Positions 56,260-64,000 of a DNA stretch of 64,000 nucleotides are shown piece by piece; position 1 is the stretch's first letter; every line of letters starts with the position of its first letter. Origin of the DNA: Oceanimonas marisflavi (GTDB lineage Bacteria > Pseudomonadota > Gammaproteobacteria > Enterobacterales > Aeromonadaceae); assembly GCF_003049725.1 (NCBI RefSeq), contig NZ_QAGM01000013.1, forward strand, positions 1-64,000, given 5' to 3'. Below the pieces are notes generated by a model, which did no database searches, was not told where the DNA came from, and saw nothing but the letters and a program-made list of their open reading frames with translations. A program made the position numbers and the translations under genes.

Positions 56260-56934
56260 TTACAGCCTGAACAGGGCTTCTACCGCGCCCCAGGCCAGGC
56301 CGGCGGTCAGCACAAAACGCAGCCAGGGAAAATGATGCACCCGCTCCAGGTAGTCCGCCACCCGTCCGGCGGGGGCCTGTTTGCGGCCGGTAAGCATGGG
56401 ACGCACCAGATTTTCGCCCCGCAGCCGGTACAGCAATACGGCCAGTATATGCAGGCCCACCAGCACCAGCAGACCCCAGTAAAACCAGCGCTTGTGCCAG
56501 CGGGTCATCTGTTCGGCGGTATCACTGGTGACATAGTCGTAAAGCGGGCCGGTATAGAAAATATCGTCGGTGGCAAAGAGCCCGGTGCCGCTCTGCAGCA
56601 GCAGGCTGCCCAGCAGCACCAGCACCATAATGCCGCCCAGGGGATTATGGCTGAGATAGACCGGTTTTTGCGGGCGCAGACTGGCGCGCAAATAGGCTGC
56701 TATATGGCGGGGGTGATATACAAAGTGGCTGAAGCGGGCATAGGGCGTGCCCACAAAGCCCCATATTACCCGGTACAGCACCAGGCTCATCAGTATTTGG
56801 GCGAACAACATATGTTTGTCCATGTCTTCACCGGCGTAATACCACAGCAGGGCCAACAGTACCGGCAGGCTCCAGTGAAACAGACGAATAGACCAGTCCC
56901 ACACGCGTACCGGGGGCAATGTCTGTGTGCTCAT
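56260..56934 (-). CDS. Cytochrome b561-like membrane protein
   Basis: 224-residue di-haem cytochrome b with four membrane helices. Candidate haem ligands are the His residues in RLFHWSLPVLL, FSHFVYHPRHIAAY, MTRWHKRWFYWG and VGLHILAVLLY. It is likely to pass electrons to a periplasmic cytochrome; a cytochrome c' gene faces it, a pairing seen in other proteobacteria. Start at 56934 gives a short polar N-terminus (MSTQTLPPVRVWDWS) before helix 1; the longer frame to 56991 lacks a site. Confidence 0.85.
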   Translation of the reverse strand: MSTQTLPPVRVWDWSIRLFHWSLPVLLALLWYYAGEDMDKHMLFAQILMSLVLYRVIWGFVGTPYARFSHFVYHPRHIAAYLRASLRPQKPVYLSHNPLGGIMVLVLLGSLLLQSGTGLFATDDIFYTGPLYDYVTSDTAEQMTRWHKRWFYWGLLVLVGLHILAVLLYRLRGENLVRPMLTGRKQAPAGRVADYLERVHHFPWLRFVLTAGLAWGAVEALFRL

Positions 56935-57069
56935 AACGAGGGTTCTCCCTGTGATCCACCGCCTTGCTGTCAGGCGGATTGGTATGACCATTTACTGTTG
57001 AAGGAGGGTGCCAAAATAAAGCACCCCGGTAAAGACCGGGGTGAGGATAGGCGGATTAAATAAAACGGG

Positions 57070-57756
57070 CTACTGGGTCTGCTGACCAGACTGGCGGGTC
57101 CGGATTTCGTTGATGGCCTGCTCCAGGCCCTGGCGATACTGGTTGCGGGTCAGGGCGTCAATTTCCTGCCACTTCTCTCGTGGTGCGAAGTCTATTGTGG
57201 TTTCGGTGAGTACATCCCGGCCCTGCAGGGCTATCCAGCGCGGATCATAGTTGCGGCGTTGCTCGCTGTCCCATTTCAGTACCTGATTGACAATGGCCTG
57301 CAATCGCTCCGGGTTGCTCAGGGAGTGGGGGCCGATGCGCACACCAAACTTCTGGTTGAGCTGACTGACGGCGTCGTGAGTGGTTTCATCTCCCGACTTG
57401 TTGGCGTCGCTGCGGGCGCGCAGCTGGGCGGCGTAATACCAGAAGGTGCCCTGATCCTGATAGTCGTTGTCGAACATGATGGCCGACATCAGGTAGAGCA
57501 CCGGTGGTGCATAGTCGTTGGGGCTTTGCAAAATGGTATTGATGGTATCGGCCTTGCCGCCGGTGATGTCATCCATGGCCTGCTGAGAGCGGCTGACATC
57601 GATCATGGCAAACTCGCCCTGAGGTGTAACCGGCCCCTGCTGCTGGGCGTTGGCCGTTGGGGTTGCATTGGTGGCCTTGGCGTCGGCGCCGGAGTCGGAT
57701 TTGCCGGCACAGGCGGCCAGCAGTGCGCACAACAGAAGCGGGCTGAGTTTTTTCAT
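57070..57756 (-). CDS. Putative lipoprotein of unknown function
   Basis: 228 residues with a lipoprotein signal (MKKLSPLLLCALLAACAGKS; Cys16 at the LAAC lipobox), then a Thr/Ala/Gln-rich linker and a soluble helical domain (PPVLYLMSAIMFDNDYQDQG; TFWYYAAQLRARSDANKSGD) that vaguely recalls Sel1/TPR-like or secretion-related lipoproteins. The C-terminus is polar and Gln-rich. Position +2 of the mature form is Ala, predicting transfer to the outer membrane. AGAGG precedes the ATG at 57756. I do not recognise a function. Confidence 0.75.
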   Translation of the reverse strand: MKKLSPLLLCALLAACAGKSDSGADAKATNATPTANAQQQGPVTPQGEFAMIDVSRSQQAMDDITGGKADTINTILQSPNDYAPPVLYLMSAIMFDNDYQDQGTFWYYAAQLRARSDANKSGDETTHDAVSQLNQKFGVRIGPHSLSNPERLQAIVNQVLKWDSEQRRNYDPRWIALQGRDVLTETTIDFAPREKWQEIDALTRNQYRQGLEQAINEIRTRQSGQQTQ

Positions 57757-57827
57757 GATGTAGCCTCTTGAAAAAGTAATATATCCAGCAAAGCGGGAAA
57801 CACAAAACAAGTCAAGGGTGAGACTCA

Positions 57828-58145
57828 TCACGGCCCTTTTGGTTCGGTGAGGTGGGCTTGTTTTTGCCAGAACAGACGAATGTCCTGACGGTAGGAGGCA
57901 GGAATACTGCGTGAGCACATCAGCACGACCTCCTTGCCCCGGCGAATGCCGCGAATGGTGCCTCGCAGGGAGCGGGTGTCATTGATAAGGTGCTGACAAT
58001 GGCTCAGCAAACCGGGGGGCGGGTTGCCGCGCTTTACGTTAAGGTGGGCATCACGAATGGTAATGCAGAAGTGTTCCTGACGCCGGCGCAGCAGGTAAAG
58101 CAGCGCAAACAGTGAGGCCGAGGTTGCAGCCAGAGCTCCGAACAT
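57828..58145 (-). CDS. DUF3634-type small membrane-anchored protein
   Basis: 105 residues: one N-terminal helix (MFGALAATSASLFALLYLL), a basic stretch, then a domain like DUF3634 of vibrios (ITIRDAHLNVKRGNPPPGLL; LRGTIRGIRRGKEVVLMCSR). Function unknown. The start at 58145 has AGGGA nine bases upstream; upstream in-frame starts are out of line with the family. It is divergent from the EEP-family gene and may share a promoter region with it. Confidence 0.7.
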   Translation of the reverse strand: MFGALAATSASLFALLYLLRRRQEHFCITIRDAHLNVKRGNPPPGLLSHCQHLINDTRSLRGTIRGIRRGKEVVLMCSRSIPASYRQDIRLFWQKQAHLTEPKGP

Positions 58146-58212
58146 GGTTTTCTTCCCTGAAAACATTGAATGCAAAATGATGACATTTTGAACGCCAAAG
58201 GCAATCACTTCC

Positions 58213-59328
58213 GTGCAAAAAATACGAATCGCCAGCTTTAACGTGGCCCTGGACCGGACTGCTCCCGGCGAGCTGGCGGCGGAAATCACCGGGGTCGGCA
58301 GTCCACAGCTGCGTCATATCGCCGCCATGGTTCAGCAAGTGCGCCCCGACATTCTGCTGCTCAACGAGTTCGATCATGATGGTGACGCGATCGACAGCAG
58401 TCACCTGACGGCCTTTGCCCGCCGTTACTTGGCGGCGGGCGAGCGGGGCATGGCATATCCGCATTGTTATCTGGCCCCGGTCAACACCGGACTGGCCGGG
58501 CCGCGGGCGCTTGACGGCGGTCCGGTGCCCGTGTTGCCTCAGGATGGCCTCGGCTTTGGCGCCTTTCATGGCCAGTATGGCTTTGCCGTTTTATCCCGTT
58601 TTCCGCTGGAAGTGAGCGGAGCGCGCAGCTTTCGCCGCTTTTTATGGAAGGACATGCCCGGCGCCCGTCTGCCACGGCTTGATGGCAGGGCGTATTATCC
58701 GCCCGAGGTGCTGGCGTTTTTGCCCCTGTCGTCCAAGAATCATCTGGATCTGCCGGTGCGCCTGCCCGGTGGTCGTGTGCTGCACCTGCTGGCCTGTCAT
58801 CCGGCGCCGCCCATCGACGAGGGGCCCGAGCGGCGCAACAGTTGCCGCAATCACGATGAGCTGCGGCTGTGGCACGACTATATTCGGCCGGGCAAAAGCG
58901 ACTATCTGGTGGACGATGCCGGCGGTTGCGGAGGCCTGCAAGCCGGCGCCGGTTTTGTGATCCTCGGCGATCTGAATGCGGATCCGCAGGATGGTAACGG
59001 CTATCGATCCCGGATCCGCGCTCTGCTGGCGGATCCGGCCCTGAACCAGGCGATCAGCCGGGGGCGCTTAAGGCCATCTTCAGCCGGAGCGCGGCGGCTG
59101 CGGCCGGTTGAGCCGCGTCGGGGCAACCGGCGTCTGTGGACTCATGTAAACGGACTGCGGCTGGATTATGTGCTGCCCTCTGCCGGGCTTGATGCGCTGG
59201 CCAGCGGCGTGCTCTGGCCCACGCCGGAGCAGGATGAAGCTGGCTGGTTCTGGCGAGGCAATGGCCGCCCGGCGCGGCGTTCGGCAGGCTCGGATCATCG
59301 TCTGGTATGGGTGGATATCGCCCTGTGA
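58213..59328 (+). CDS. Endonuclease/exonuclease/phosphatase-fold hydrolase
   Basis: 371-residue EEP-superfamily protein. The fold's motifs are in order: RIASFNVAL, DILLLNEFDHDG (catalytic Glu), HLLACHPAPP, FVILGDLNADPQDGNG (Asp-Asn) and SAGSDHRLVWVDI (Asp-His pair). Substrate may be a phosphodiester in nucleic acid, lipid or nucleotide; the family is too wide to say. No clear signal peptide with the GTG start at 58213, which has only a distant AAAGG site; the true start is therefore uncertain. Confidence 0.75.
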   Translation: MQKIRIASFNVALDRTAPGELAAEITGVGSPQLRHIAAMVQQVRPDILLLNEFDHDGDAIDSSHLTAFARRYLAAGERGMAYPHCYLAPVNTGLAGPRALDGGPVPVLPQDGLGFGAFHGQYGFAVLSRFPLEVSGARSFRRFLWKDMPGARLPRLDGRAYYPPEVLAFLPLSSKNHLDLPVRLPGGRVLHLLACHPAPPIDEGPERRNSCRNHDELRLWHDYIRPGKSDYLVDDAGGCGGLQAGAGFVILGDLNADPQDGNGYRSRIRALLADPALNQAISRGRLRPSSAGARRLRPVEPRRGNRRLWTHVNGLRLDYVLPSAGLDALASGVLWPTPEQDEAGWFWRGNGRPARRSAGSDHRLVWVDIAL

Positions 59329-59439
59329 TGTGAGAGTCTTCACGCTTTGGCCGGTGCGAAAATCAATAACGCGAGCGACATCAAACATTGGGGATGAAAG
59401 GCTGGGAAGCGGTCATTTTTAAAGATTAAATATCTGTCG

Positions 59440-59543
59440 AGACCCTAGATTGCTTTCGAAGTTTCAGTCGTCCGGGATGGTGACCCGGAGCATTCGCTGA
59501 ATTCCTTCATATCGGGGCAGGCCGTTTGGCCTGCCCTTTTTTT
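59440..59543 (+). ncRNA. Candidate small RNA with intrinsic terminator
   Basis: In the 419-base gap before the IclR gene a hairpin TCCGGG/CCCGGA (59471-59489) is followed by a classic terminator GGGCAGGCC/GGCCTGCCC (59515-59536) with seven T residues (59537-59543). The nearest plus-strand gene ends 190 bases earlier, leaving room for a separate transcript of about 100 bases ending here. No known small RNA family was recognised. The terminator might simply be that of the upstream gene. The stretch 59544-59747 shows AT-rich promoter-like sequence only. Confidence 0.4.
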
Positions 59544-59747
59544 CGTGCGTTTTTCACTCGGTTTTCTGCTGCTGGCCTTCCTGCAAGGCGGGCGTTTCCG
59601 GCTGCCTGTTATTCCCCGCGTCGATGTTGCATTTTTTTCACATTAGTAGAATAAGCACATTTAAATTCCACTTTTTTCTCATATTTTGAGAAATGTGTTT
59701 TACAGCGCTCGCTTTCTGAGCGAAGGTCGCGCCCCCAGGAGGACGTT

Positions 59748-60470
59748 ATGTCTGAAAAAGTATCATCTCAGGACAAGATATTTGCACTGCTGTCGGCTCT
59801 GGCTGTGGCTTCCGAGCCACTCACGGCCCGGGTTCTGGCGGAACAAACCGGTATGCCGCTGTCCAGTACCTATCGTTATCTGGCGACCCTGATGCGCTGG
59901 TCGATGGTTCAGGAGCGACACAGTGGCCAGTACGCCCCCGGTCCCATGGCGGTGCAGCTGGCGGCGGGTTTTGAGCAGCATAACAGTGTGCTCACCTGGG
60001 CCCGGCCCTTGCTCAGCGAGCTGGCGGTGCGCACCGGCGAAAGTGCCGCCCTGATGATGCTGTCCGGCCGGCGCGCCCTGTGTGTGGAAATGATCGACAG
60101 TGTTCAGGCGCTGCGTTGCTGCTACCAGAAGGGCCATTCCCAGCCGTTGTTGCGCGGTGCCAGCGCCAAGGCGCTGCTGGCCTTTGCCGATGAGACGCTG
60201 CTTGGCACCGTGATGACCGGGCTGAAAGCCGAAGAGCAGACGGCCTTGCAGACAGAGCTGGCCATTGTACGCGCGCAGGGCTATGCGGTCTCGGAAGGGG
60301 AAATCGATCCCACTATCTGGGGGGTGAGTGCTCCCGTGCTGAGCAGCCGGGAACACCTGCTGGGTGGCATCAGCCTGATGGCGCCTGCGGAGCGGGTCGG
60401 GCCCGCCGCCAGCCAGTGGATTCGCTGGACCTGTGAAGCGGCACAGCGTCTGGGCGCCATGAGTTACTGA
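59748..60470 (+). CDS. IclR-family regulator of hutG-gltS
   Basis: 240-residue regulator with an N-terminal HTH (ARVLAEQTGMPLSSTYRYLA) and an IclR effector domain (TGESAALMMLSGRRALCVEM; RGASAKALLAFADETLLGTV; GISLMAPAERVG). It lies 21 bases before hutG on the same strand and so appears to lead the operon it probably regulates. Histidine degradation is usually controlled by HutC (GntR family), so an IclR regulator here is less common; a histidine-pathway intermediate or glutamate is a likely ligand. Confidence 0.83.
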   Translation: MSEKVSSQDKIFALLSALAVASEPLTARVLAEQTGMPLSSTYRYLATLMRWSMVQERHSGQYAPGPMAVQLAAGFEQHNSVLTWARPLLSELAVRTGESAALMMLSGRRALCVEMIDSVQALRCCYQKGHSQPLLRGASAKALLAFADETLLGTVMTGLKAEEQTALQTELAIVRAQGYAVSEGEIDPTIWGVSAPVLSSREHLLGGISLMAPAERVGPAASQWIRWTCEAAQRLGAMSY

Positions 60471-60491
60471 AAGCAAGAAGCAGGAGTCAAG

Positions 60492-61442
60492 ATGAAAGAT
60501 ACCACCCATAAAATGGCTGACATGAATCTGTGGCAGGGCCGGGTTGACGCGGAAGAAGGTCCGCAGGCCCGGCGCTGGCACCAGCAGGTGCAGGCGCTGG
60601 CCGGCTCCTCACCGGCCGGGGTGGCCCTGCTTGGCTTCTGCAGTGACGCCGGTGTGCGCCGCAATCAGGGTAATCCCGGTGCAGCCCAGGGCCCCAAAGC
60701 CCTGCGTGCCGCCGCCGCCAACCTGTCCTGGCACGGAGAGCATCCGCTCTATGACGGCGGCGATGTTATTTGTCATGAAGACGAGCTGGAAGACGCCCAG
60801 GCGCTGTATGCCGAGCAGGTGGCCCGGTTGCTGAACGAAGGACACCGGGTGGTGGGCATGGGCGGCGGCCACGAGATTGCCTACGGCAGTTTTGCCGGCC
60901 TGATGCAGCACCTGCAGACCCGGGATGAGCTGCCCCGGGTGGGTATTATCAACTTTGATGCTCACCTGGATCTGCGTCGCTCTGCCCGGGCCAGCTCGGG
61001 TACCCCATTTAACCAGTGTGCCCTGCTGTGCGAGCAGCTGGGCACCCCTTTTCACTACACCTGTATTGGCGTCAGCCGTTGTCACAACACGGCGGCGCTG
61101 TTTGAACGGGCCGAGCAGCTGAATACCCGCATTGTGCTGGATGAACAGCTGAACGGCTGGAACCCGATGCCCATGTTTGACGCAGTGGATCAGGCGCTGG
61201 CCGAGGTGGATGTTATCTACCTGACCATTTGCCTGGATGTATTGCCCGCCAGCCTGGCCCCCGGCGTGAGTGCGCCGGCGGTGCGGGGCATGGACATGGG
61301 TCTGCTGGAAGCGGCGCTGGAGCGCATTCTTGCCAGCAACAAGGTGATGATGGCCGATATTGCCGAGCTCAATCCGGGCCGTGATCACCAGTCACTCACG
61401 GCCCGCGTGGCCGCCCGCCTGTTGGCCAGACTGGCCGGCTGA
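60492..61442 (+). CDS. hutG: Formimidoylglutamase
   Basis: Mn-dependent ureohydrolase that splits N-formimino-glutamate to glutamate and formamide, the last step of one histidine-degradation branch. The 316-residue protein shows the arginase-family metal motifs GMGGGHEIAYGSF, INFDAHLDLRR and LTICLDVLPASLAPGVSAPA, followed by ADIAELNPGRD. Length and the FNQCALLCEQ segment point to HutG rather than agmatinase. The other hut genes are not in the window. Confidence 0.9.
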   Translation: MKDTTHKMADMNLWQGRVDAEEGPQARRWHQQVQALAGSSPAGVALLGFCSDAGVRRNQGNPGAAQGPKALRAAAANLSWHGEHPLYDGGDVICHEDELEDAQALYAEQVARLLNEGHRVVGMGGGHEIAYGSFAGLMQHLQTRDELPRVGIINFDAHLDLRRSARASSGTPFNQCALLCEQLGTPFHYTCIGVSRCHNTAALFERAEQLNTRIVLDEQLNGWNPMPMFDAVDQALAEVDVIYLTICLDVLPASLAPGVSAPAVRGMDMGLLEAALERILASNKVMMADIAELNPGRDHQSLTARVAARLLARLAG

Positions 61443-61476
61443 CAGGCCCCTCAAGCTGTATCTATAGGGAAATATT

Positions 61477-62685
61477 ATGAACGTGATTTCATTCGATGTG
61501 ATGACCACCACCACCCTGGCGGCGCTGTTGCTGATGCTGGGCATGTACCTGCAACGGCGTATTCCGGTGCTGCACCAGCTGTGCGTGCCGGCCCCGGTGA
61601 TCGGCGGCTTTGGTTTTGCCGTGTTTGCCTGGCTGGCCCGGGACTGGGCTCAGGTGGAATTCAAATTCGATCTGGCGCTGCAAAGCCCGCTGATGATTGC
61701 CTTTTTCGCCACCGTGGGCCTGGGCGGCAGCCTGGCGCTGCTGAAAAAGGGCGGCAAGGTGCTGGGTGTGTATCTGGTGGCCTGCTGGTTGCTGGCACTG
61801 ATGCAGAATGGCATCGGTATCGGCATTGCTTCTGCGCTGGGTGAGCATCCGCTGCTGGGCCTGATGGCCGGTGCGGTGTCGCTGGAAGGCGGCTTTGGCG
61901 CCGCTGCCGCCTTTGGCCCCGAAGCCGAGGCCCTGGGTGTGACCGGCGCCACCACGGCGGCGCTGGCGGCAGCCACCTTTGGCATGGTGGCCGGCGGTCT
62001 GCTGGGTGCGCCGGTGGCCCGCTTGCTGATCAAGCGTCACGGCGTGACCATTGAAGCCGAACAGGTGCACGAACTGGAAGCGCTGAAGGAGTCGGAAAAG
62101 CCGAGCCGCGAGCCGGTGACCGGCACCCTGCTGCTCAAGAGTGTGGCCGTGGTGTTGTGCACCATGGTGGCGGGTCTGTGGCTGAGCGGCAACCTGCGCG
62201 AGCATCTCGACATTATTCTGCCGTCTTATGTGGGCGCCATGTTTGTGGCCATCCTGCTCCGCAACCTGAATGAAGTGGTGCGGCTGCTGCCGCTGTCCGA
62301 CAGCGCCAACAATGTGATCGGGGATTTCTGCCTGGGTATTTTCCTGACCATGGCGATGATGTCGCTGAAACTGTGGCAGCTGGCGGATCTGGGCGGCACG
62401 CTGGCGATTATTCTGGTGGTGCAGACCCTGGCCATCATTCTGCTGGCCTATTTCCTGATGTTCCGGCTGATGGGCGGCAACTACGACGCCGCCGTGCTGT
62501 GCGCCGGCTTTGTGGGCCATGGTCTGGGGGCCACCCCCAACGCCGTGGCCAATATGGGCGCGGTGTGCGATCGCTACCGGGTGTTTTCCCACAAGGCCTT
62601 TATCGTGGCGCCGCTGTGTGGTGCCGTGCTGATCGACATTGTGGCCATTCCCGCCATTACCTGGTGTCTGAACGTGTTCGGCTAA
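61477..62685 (+). CDS. gltS: Sodium/glutamate symporter
   Basis: 402-residue ESS-family Na+:glutamate importer, same length as E. coli GltS (401). Family segments include LQSPLMIAFFATVGLGGSLA, the re-entrant GAVSLEGGFGAAAAFGPEAE and the second repeat GFVGHGLGATPNAVANMGAV. It lies 34 bases after hutG and ends in a strong terminator. Placed behind formimidoylglutamase it may feed in, or recapture, glutamate-like compounds; direct transport of formiminoglutamate is a possibility not excluded by sequence. Confidence 0.9.
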   Translation: MNVISFDVMTTTTLAALLLMLGMYLQRRIPVLHQLCVPAPVIGGFGFAVFAWLARDWAQVEFKFDLALQSPLMIAFFATVGLGGSLALLKKGGKVLGVYLVACWLLALMQNGIGIGIASALGEHPLLGLMAGAVSLEGGFGAAAAFGPEAEALGVTGATTAALAAATFGMVAGGLLGAPVARLLIKRHGVTIEAEQVHELEALKESEKPSREPVTGTLLLKSVAVVLCTMVAGLWLSGNLREHLDIILPSYVGAMFVAILLRNLNEVVRLLPLSDSANNVIGDFCLGIFLTMAMMSLKLWQLADLGGTLAIILVVQTLAIILLAYFLMFRLMGGNYDAAVLCAGFVGHGLGATPNAVANMGAVCDRYRVFSHKAFIVAPLCGAVLIDIVAIPAITWCLNVFG

Positions 62686-62703
62686 GGCCGGCACTTCAGC
62701 ATT

Positions 62704-62735
62704 AAAAAAGGCCGACGCATGCGTCGGCCTTTTTT
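62704..62735. terminator. Bidirectional intrinsic terminator after gltS
   Basis: A perfect palindrome with arms AAAAAAGGCCGACGC / GCGTCGGCCTTTTTT around AT, between gltS and the convergent ftsZ-like gene. Confidence 0.9.
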
Positions 62736-62824
62736 GTTCGCATTTGGTCATGCCCATGAAGATGGGCATCCAGTGCAGACGTGCACGGTTTTAAACACGG
62801 TACCGTTTGCGGCATGGACCCCGT

Positions 62825-62855
62825 CCCCGCTTTCGCGGGGTGACGACAGAGCAAC
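62825..62855. repeat. Intergenic repeat copy (CCCCGC-TTTCG-CGGGG type)
   Basis: A hairpin CCCCGCTTTCGCGGGG followed by TGACGACAG, related to the copy at 56175-56204. It lies just downstream of the ftsZ-like gene. Confidence 0.5.
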
Positions 62856-62862
62856 TTTGAGC

Positions 62863-63948
62863 TTACTGCTGGCGCTGGCGCAAAAAGGCGGGTATGTCGA
62901 GGCCTTCCGGCTCGGGGCCATTGTGGCGATGCTCTTGTTGTGCCGGCCGGGGTTGCTGCACCGGCGCTATGGTGTCCTGGGCCGGCTGAATGCCGGTGGC
63001 GATCATGGTGACCTGAATGCTGTCGGTGAGCTCCGGGTCCAGAGTGATGCCCGACACCACGGTGGCGTCGTCGCCCACGCATTCGGCCACCCGGTCGCCG
63101 ATCTTCTGAAAATCGTCGAGGCCGATGTCCGCCGAAGCCACCACGTTGAGCAGCACGCCCCGGGCGCGTTCCAGCTCTACCTTTTCCAGCAGCGGGTTGT
63201 TCAGCGCCTGCAGGGTGGCTTCTTCCACCTTGTTTTCGCCTTTGGCCAGGCCGATGCCCATCACCGCCTTGCCCTGCTGGCTCATGATGGTGCGCACGTC
63301 GGCAAAATCGATATTGATCAGGCCGGTCTGACCGATGATGTCGGCTAGGCCGCGCACCGCATTCTGAATGACCTTGCTGCTTTCGGAAAATGCCTTGAGC
63401 AGGGGAGTGCGGGCACCCAGCACCTTGAGCAGATAATCGTTGGGCAGCACCAGCAGGGCATCCGTGTGTTCGGCCAGAGTGTCGAGGCCCTGCTCGGCCA
63501 CCTGAGCGCGCTTTTTGCCTTCAAAACCAAAGGGACGGGTGACGATGGCCACCGTCATAATGTTCATTTCCCGGGCCAGGCGGGCGACCACGGGAGCGGC
63601 GCCGGTGCCGGTGCCCCCTCCCATGCCGGCGGTAATAAAGCACAGATCCGCTCCCTGCAGCCGGGCGCGAATATCGGCTTCGCTTTCTTCGGCCGCATTG
63701 CGGCCTACTTCCGCTTCGGCACCTGCTCCCAGGCCCCGGGTCAGCTCCCGGCCCAGCTGCAGGGTTTCCACCCGGCATTGCTGCAGCGCCTTGGCATCGG
63801 TGTTCATGGCCATGGTGCTGACATGAGCCGGCAGATCGTAGTCGGCCAGCAGGTTAACGGTGTTGCCGCCACAACCGCCCACGCCCACCACGCTGATGCG
63901 GATGGTGTCGCAGTCGGGGTCGGCGGGCTCAAAAAGGATCTGATCCAT
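62863..63948 (-). CDS. Divergent FtsZ homologue outside a division cluster (probable second FtsZ)
   Basis: Tubulin-like GTPase of 361 residues (E. coli FtsZ has 383). It has the first nucleotide loop ISVVGVGGCGGNTVNLLA (Cys where most FtsZ have Gly), the signature GGGTGTG at 110-116, the T7 loop NIDFADVRTIM near 212-222 and a C-terminal peptide LDIPAFLRQRQQ like the one that binds FtsA and ZipA; the linker before it is short and rich in Pro/Gln. Every FtsZ function element is kept, but many otherwise strict positions differ. No ftsA lies upstream; instead a terminator ends another transcript there, and gltS is downstream. GGAG precedes the start by seven bases. Confidence 0.85.
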   Translation of the reverse strand: MDQILFEPADPDCDTIRISVVGVGGCGGNTVNLLADYDLPAHVSTMAMNTDAKALQQCRVETLQLGRELTRGLGAGAEAEVGRNAAEESEADIRARLQGADLCFITAGMGGGTGTGAAPVVARLAREMNIMTVAIVTRPFGFEGKKRAQVAEQGLDTLAEHTDALLVLPNDYLLKVLGARTPLLKAFSESSKVIQNAVRGLADIIGQTGLINIDFADVRTIMSQQGKAVMGIGLAKGENKVEEATLQALNNPLLEKVELERARGVLLNVVASADIGLDDFQKIGDRVAECVGDDATVVSGITLDPELTDSIQVTMIATGIQPAQDTIAPVQQPRPAQQEHRHNGPEPEGLDIPAFLRQRQQ

Positions 63949-63967
63949 CCTGGTCTCCGTGGAAAAA

Positions 63968-63992
63968 CAAAAGGGCTGAACCAGTCAGCCCT
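63968..63992 (-). terminator. Terminator of an upstream minus-strand gene
   Basis: On the minus strand AGGGCTGA and TCAGCCCT (63985-63992 with 63972-63979) form a stem around CTGGT, followed by TTTTGTTTTT. It lies about 20 bases before the ftsZ-like start, so a gene outside the window ends here and the ftsZ homologue is not simply the next gene of an ftsQA transcript. Confidence 0.75.
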
Positions 63993-64000
63993 CGCTATTT

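Noticed and set aside
61489-62769. 426-codon open frame antisense to gltS
   Set aside because: His/Gln-rich shadow frame running through the terminator; no membrane helices or domains.

Overview
The window looks like chromosome of a marine or brackish gammaproteobacterium close to Oceanimonas/Oceanisphaera/Zobellella (Aeromonadales). This is inferred from family likeness, a high-GC backbone, dense operons with ATGA overlaps and a mix of aromatic-degradation and osmolyte genes; no search was run. Two blocks look visibly less GC-rich than the rest: about 1-4,860 and about 24,050-29,100.

Layout. (1) 1-1,339: two oppositely oriented copies of one ISAs1-family element, the right-hand one truncated; its end cuts off the 5' part of a TAXI-type TRAP solute receptor (pseudogene to 2,124), followed by an intact fused TRAP permease. 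(2) 4,866-9,206: a PatZ/YfiQ-type protein acetyltransferase, a LysE-family exporter and cysM. (3) 9,176-24,000: a nearly complete benzoate-to-TCA-cycle supercluster. On the minus strand catB-catC-catA-benA-benB-benC-benD, then MFS and BenE transporters; a LysR regulator (catR/benM type) diverges from catB; an IclR regulator (pcaR type) diverges from catI-catJ-pcaF-pcaD. Matching operator palindromes can be read in both divergent gaps. Benzoate goes to catechol (BenABCD), to muconate, muconolactone and enol-lactone (CatA, B, C), to 3-oxoadipate (PcaD), to its CoA thioester (CatIJ) and to succinyl-CoA plus acetyl-CoA (PcaF).

(4) 24,067-29,059: a LysR regulator diverging from a three-gene operon of an ESS-type transporter, a YtcJ-like metal amidohydrolase and a CobW/COG0523 GTPase. 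This is the best candidate for an undescribed pathway. (5) 29,146-38,813: rnb, a menC-like gene with a degraded active site, then a TPP riboswitch and thiC-thiDE-thiF-thiS-thiG-thiH. (6) 38,814-50,000: mostly single genes: a TM2 protein, a TetR regulator with twin operators facing an HPP-family membrane protein, an uncharacterised orphan, a trimethylamine monooxygenase, the 5-oxoprolinase genes pxpABC, a TerC/CBS/CorC protein, a periplasmic glutathione peroxidase and zntB.

(7) 50,012-59,328: a DUF2459/Atm1-type ABC/DUF1294/DUF3047 gene run, a short BCCT transporter with an apparent BetI operator and a neighbouring universal stress protein, a cytochrome c' facing a cytochrome b, a lipoprotein, a DUF3634 protein and an EEP-fold hydrolase. 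(8) 59,329-64,000: a possible small RNA, an IclR-hutG-gltS operon, and a solitary FtsZ homologue that appears to be a second, divergent FtsZ.

No tRNA, rRNA, CRISPR array or prophage was seen.
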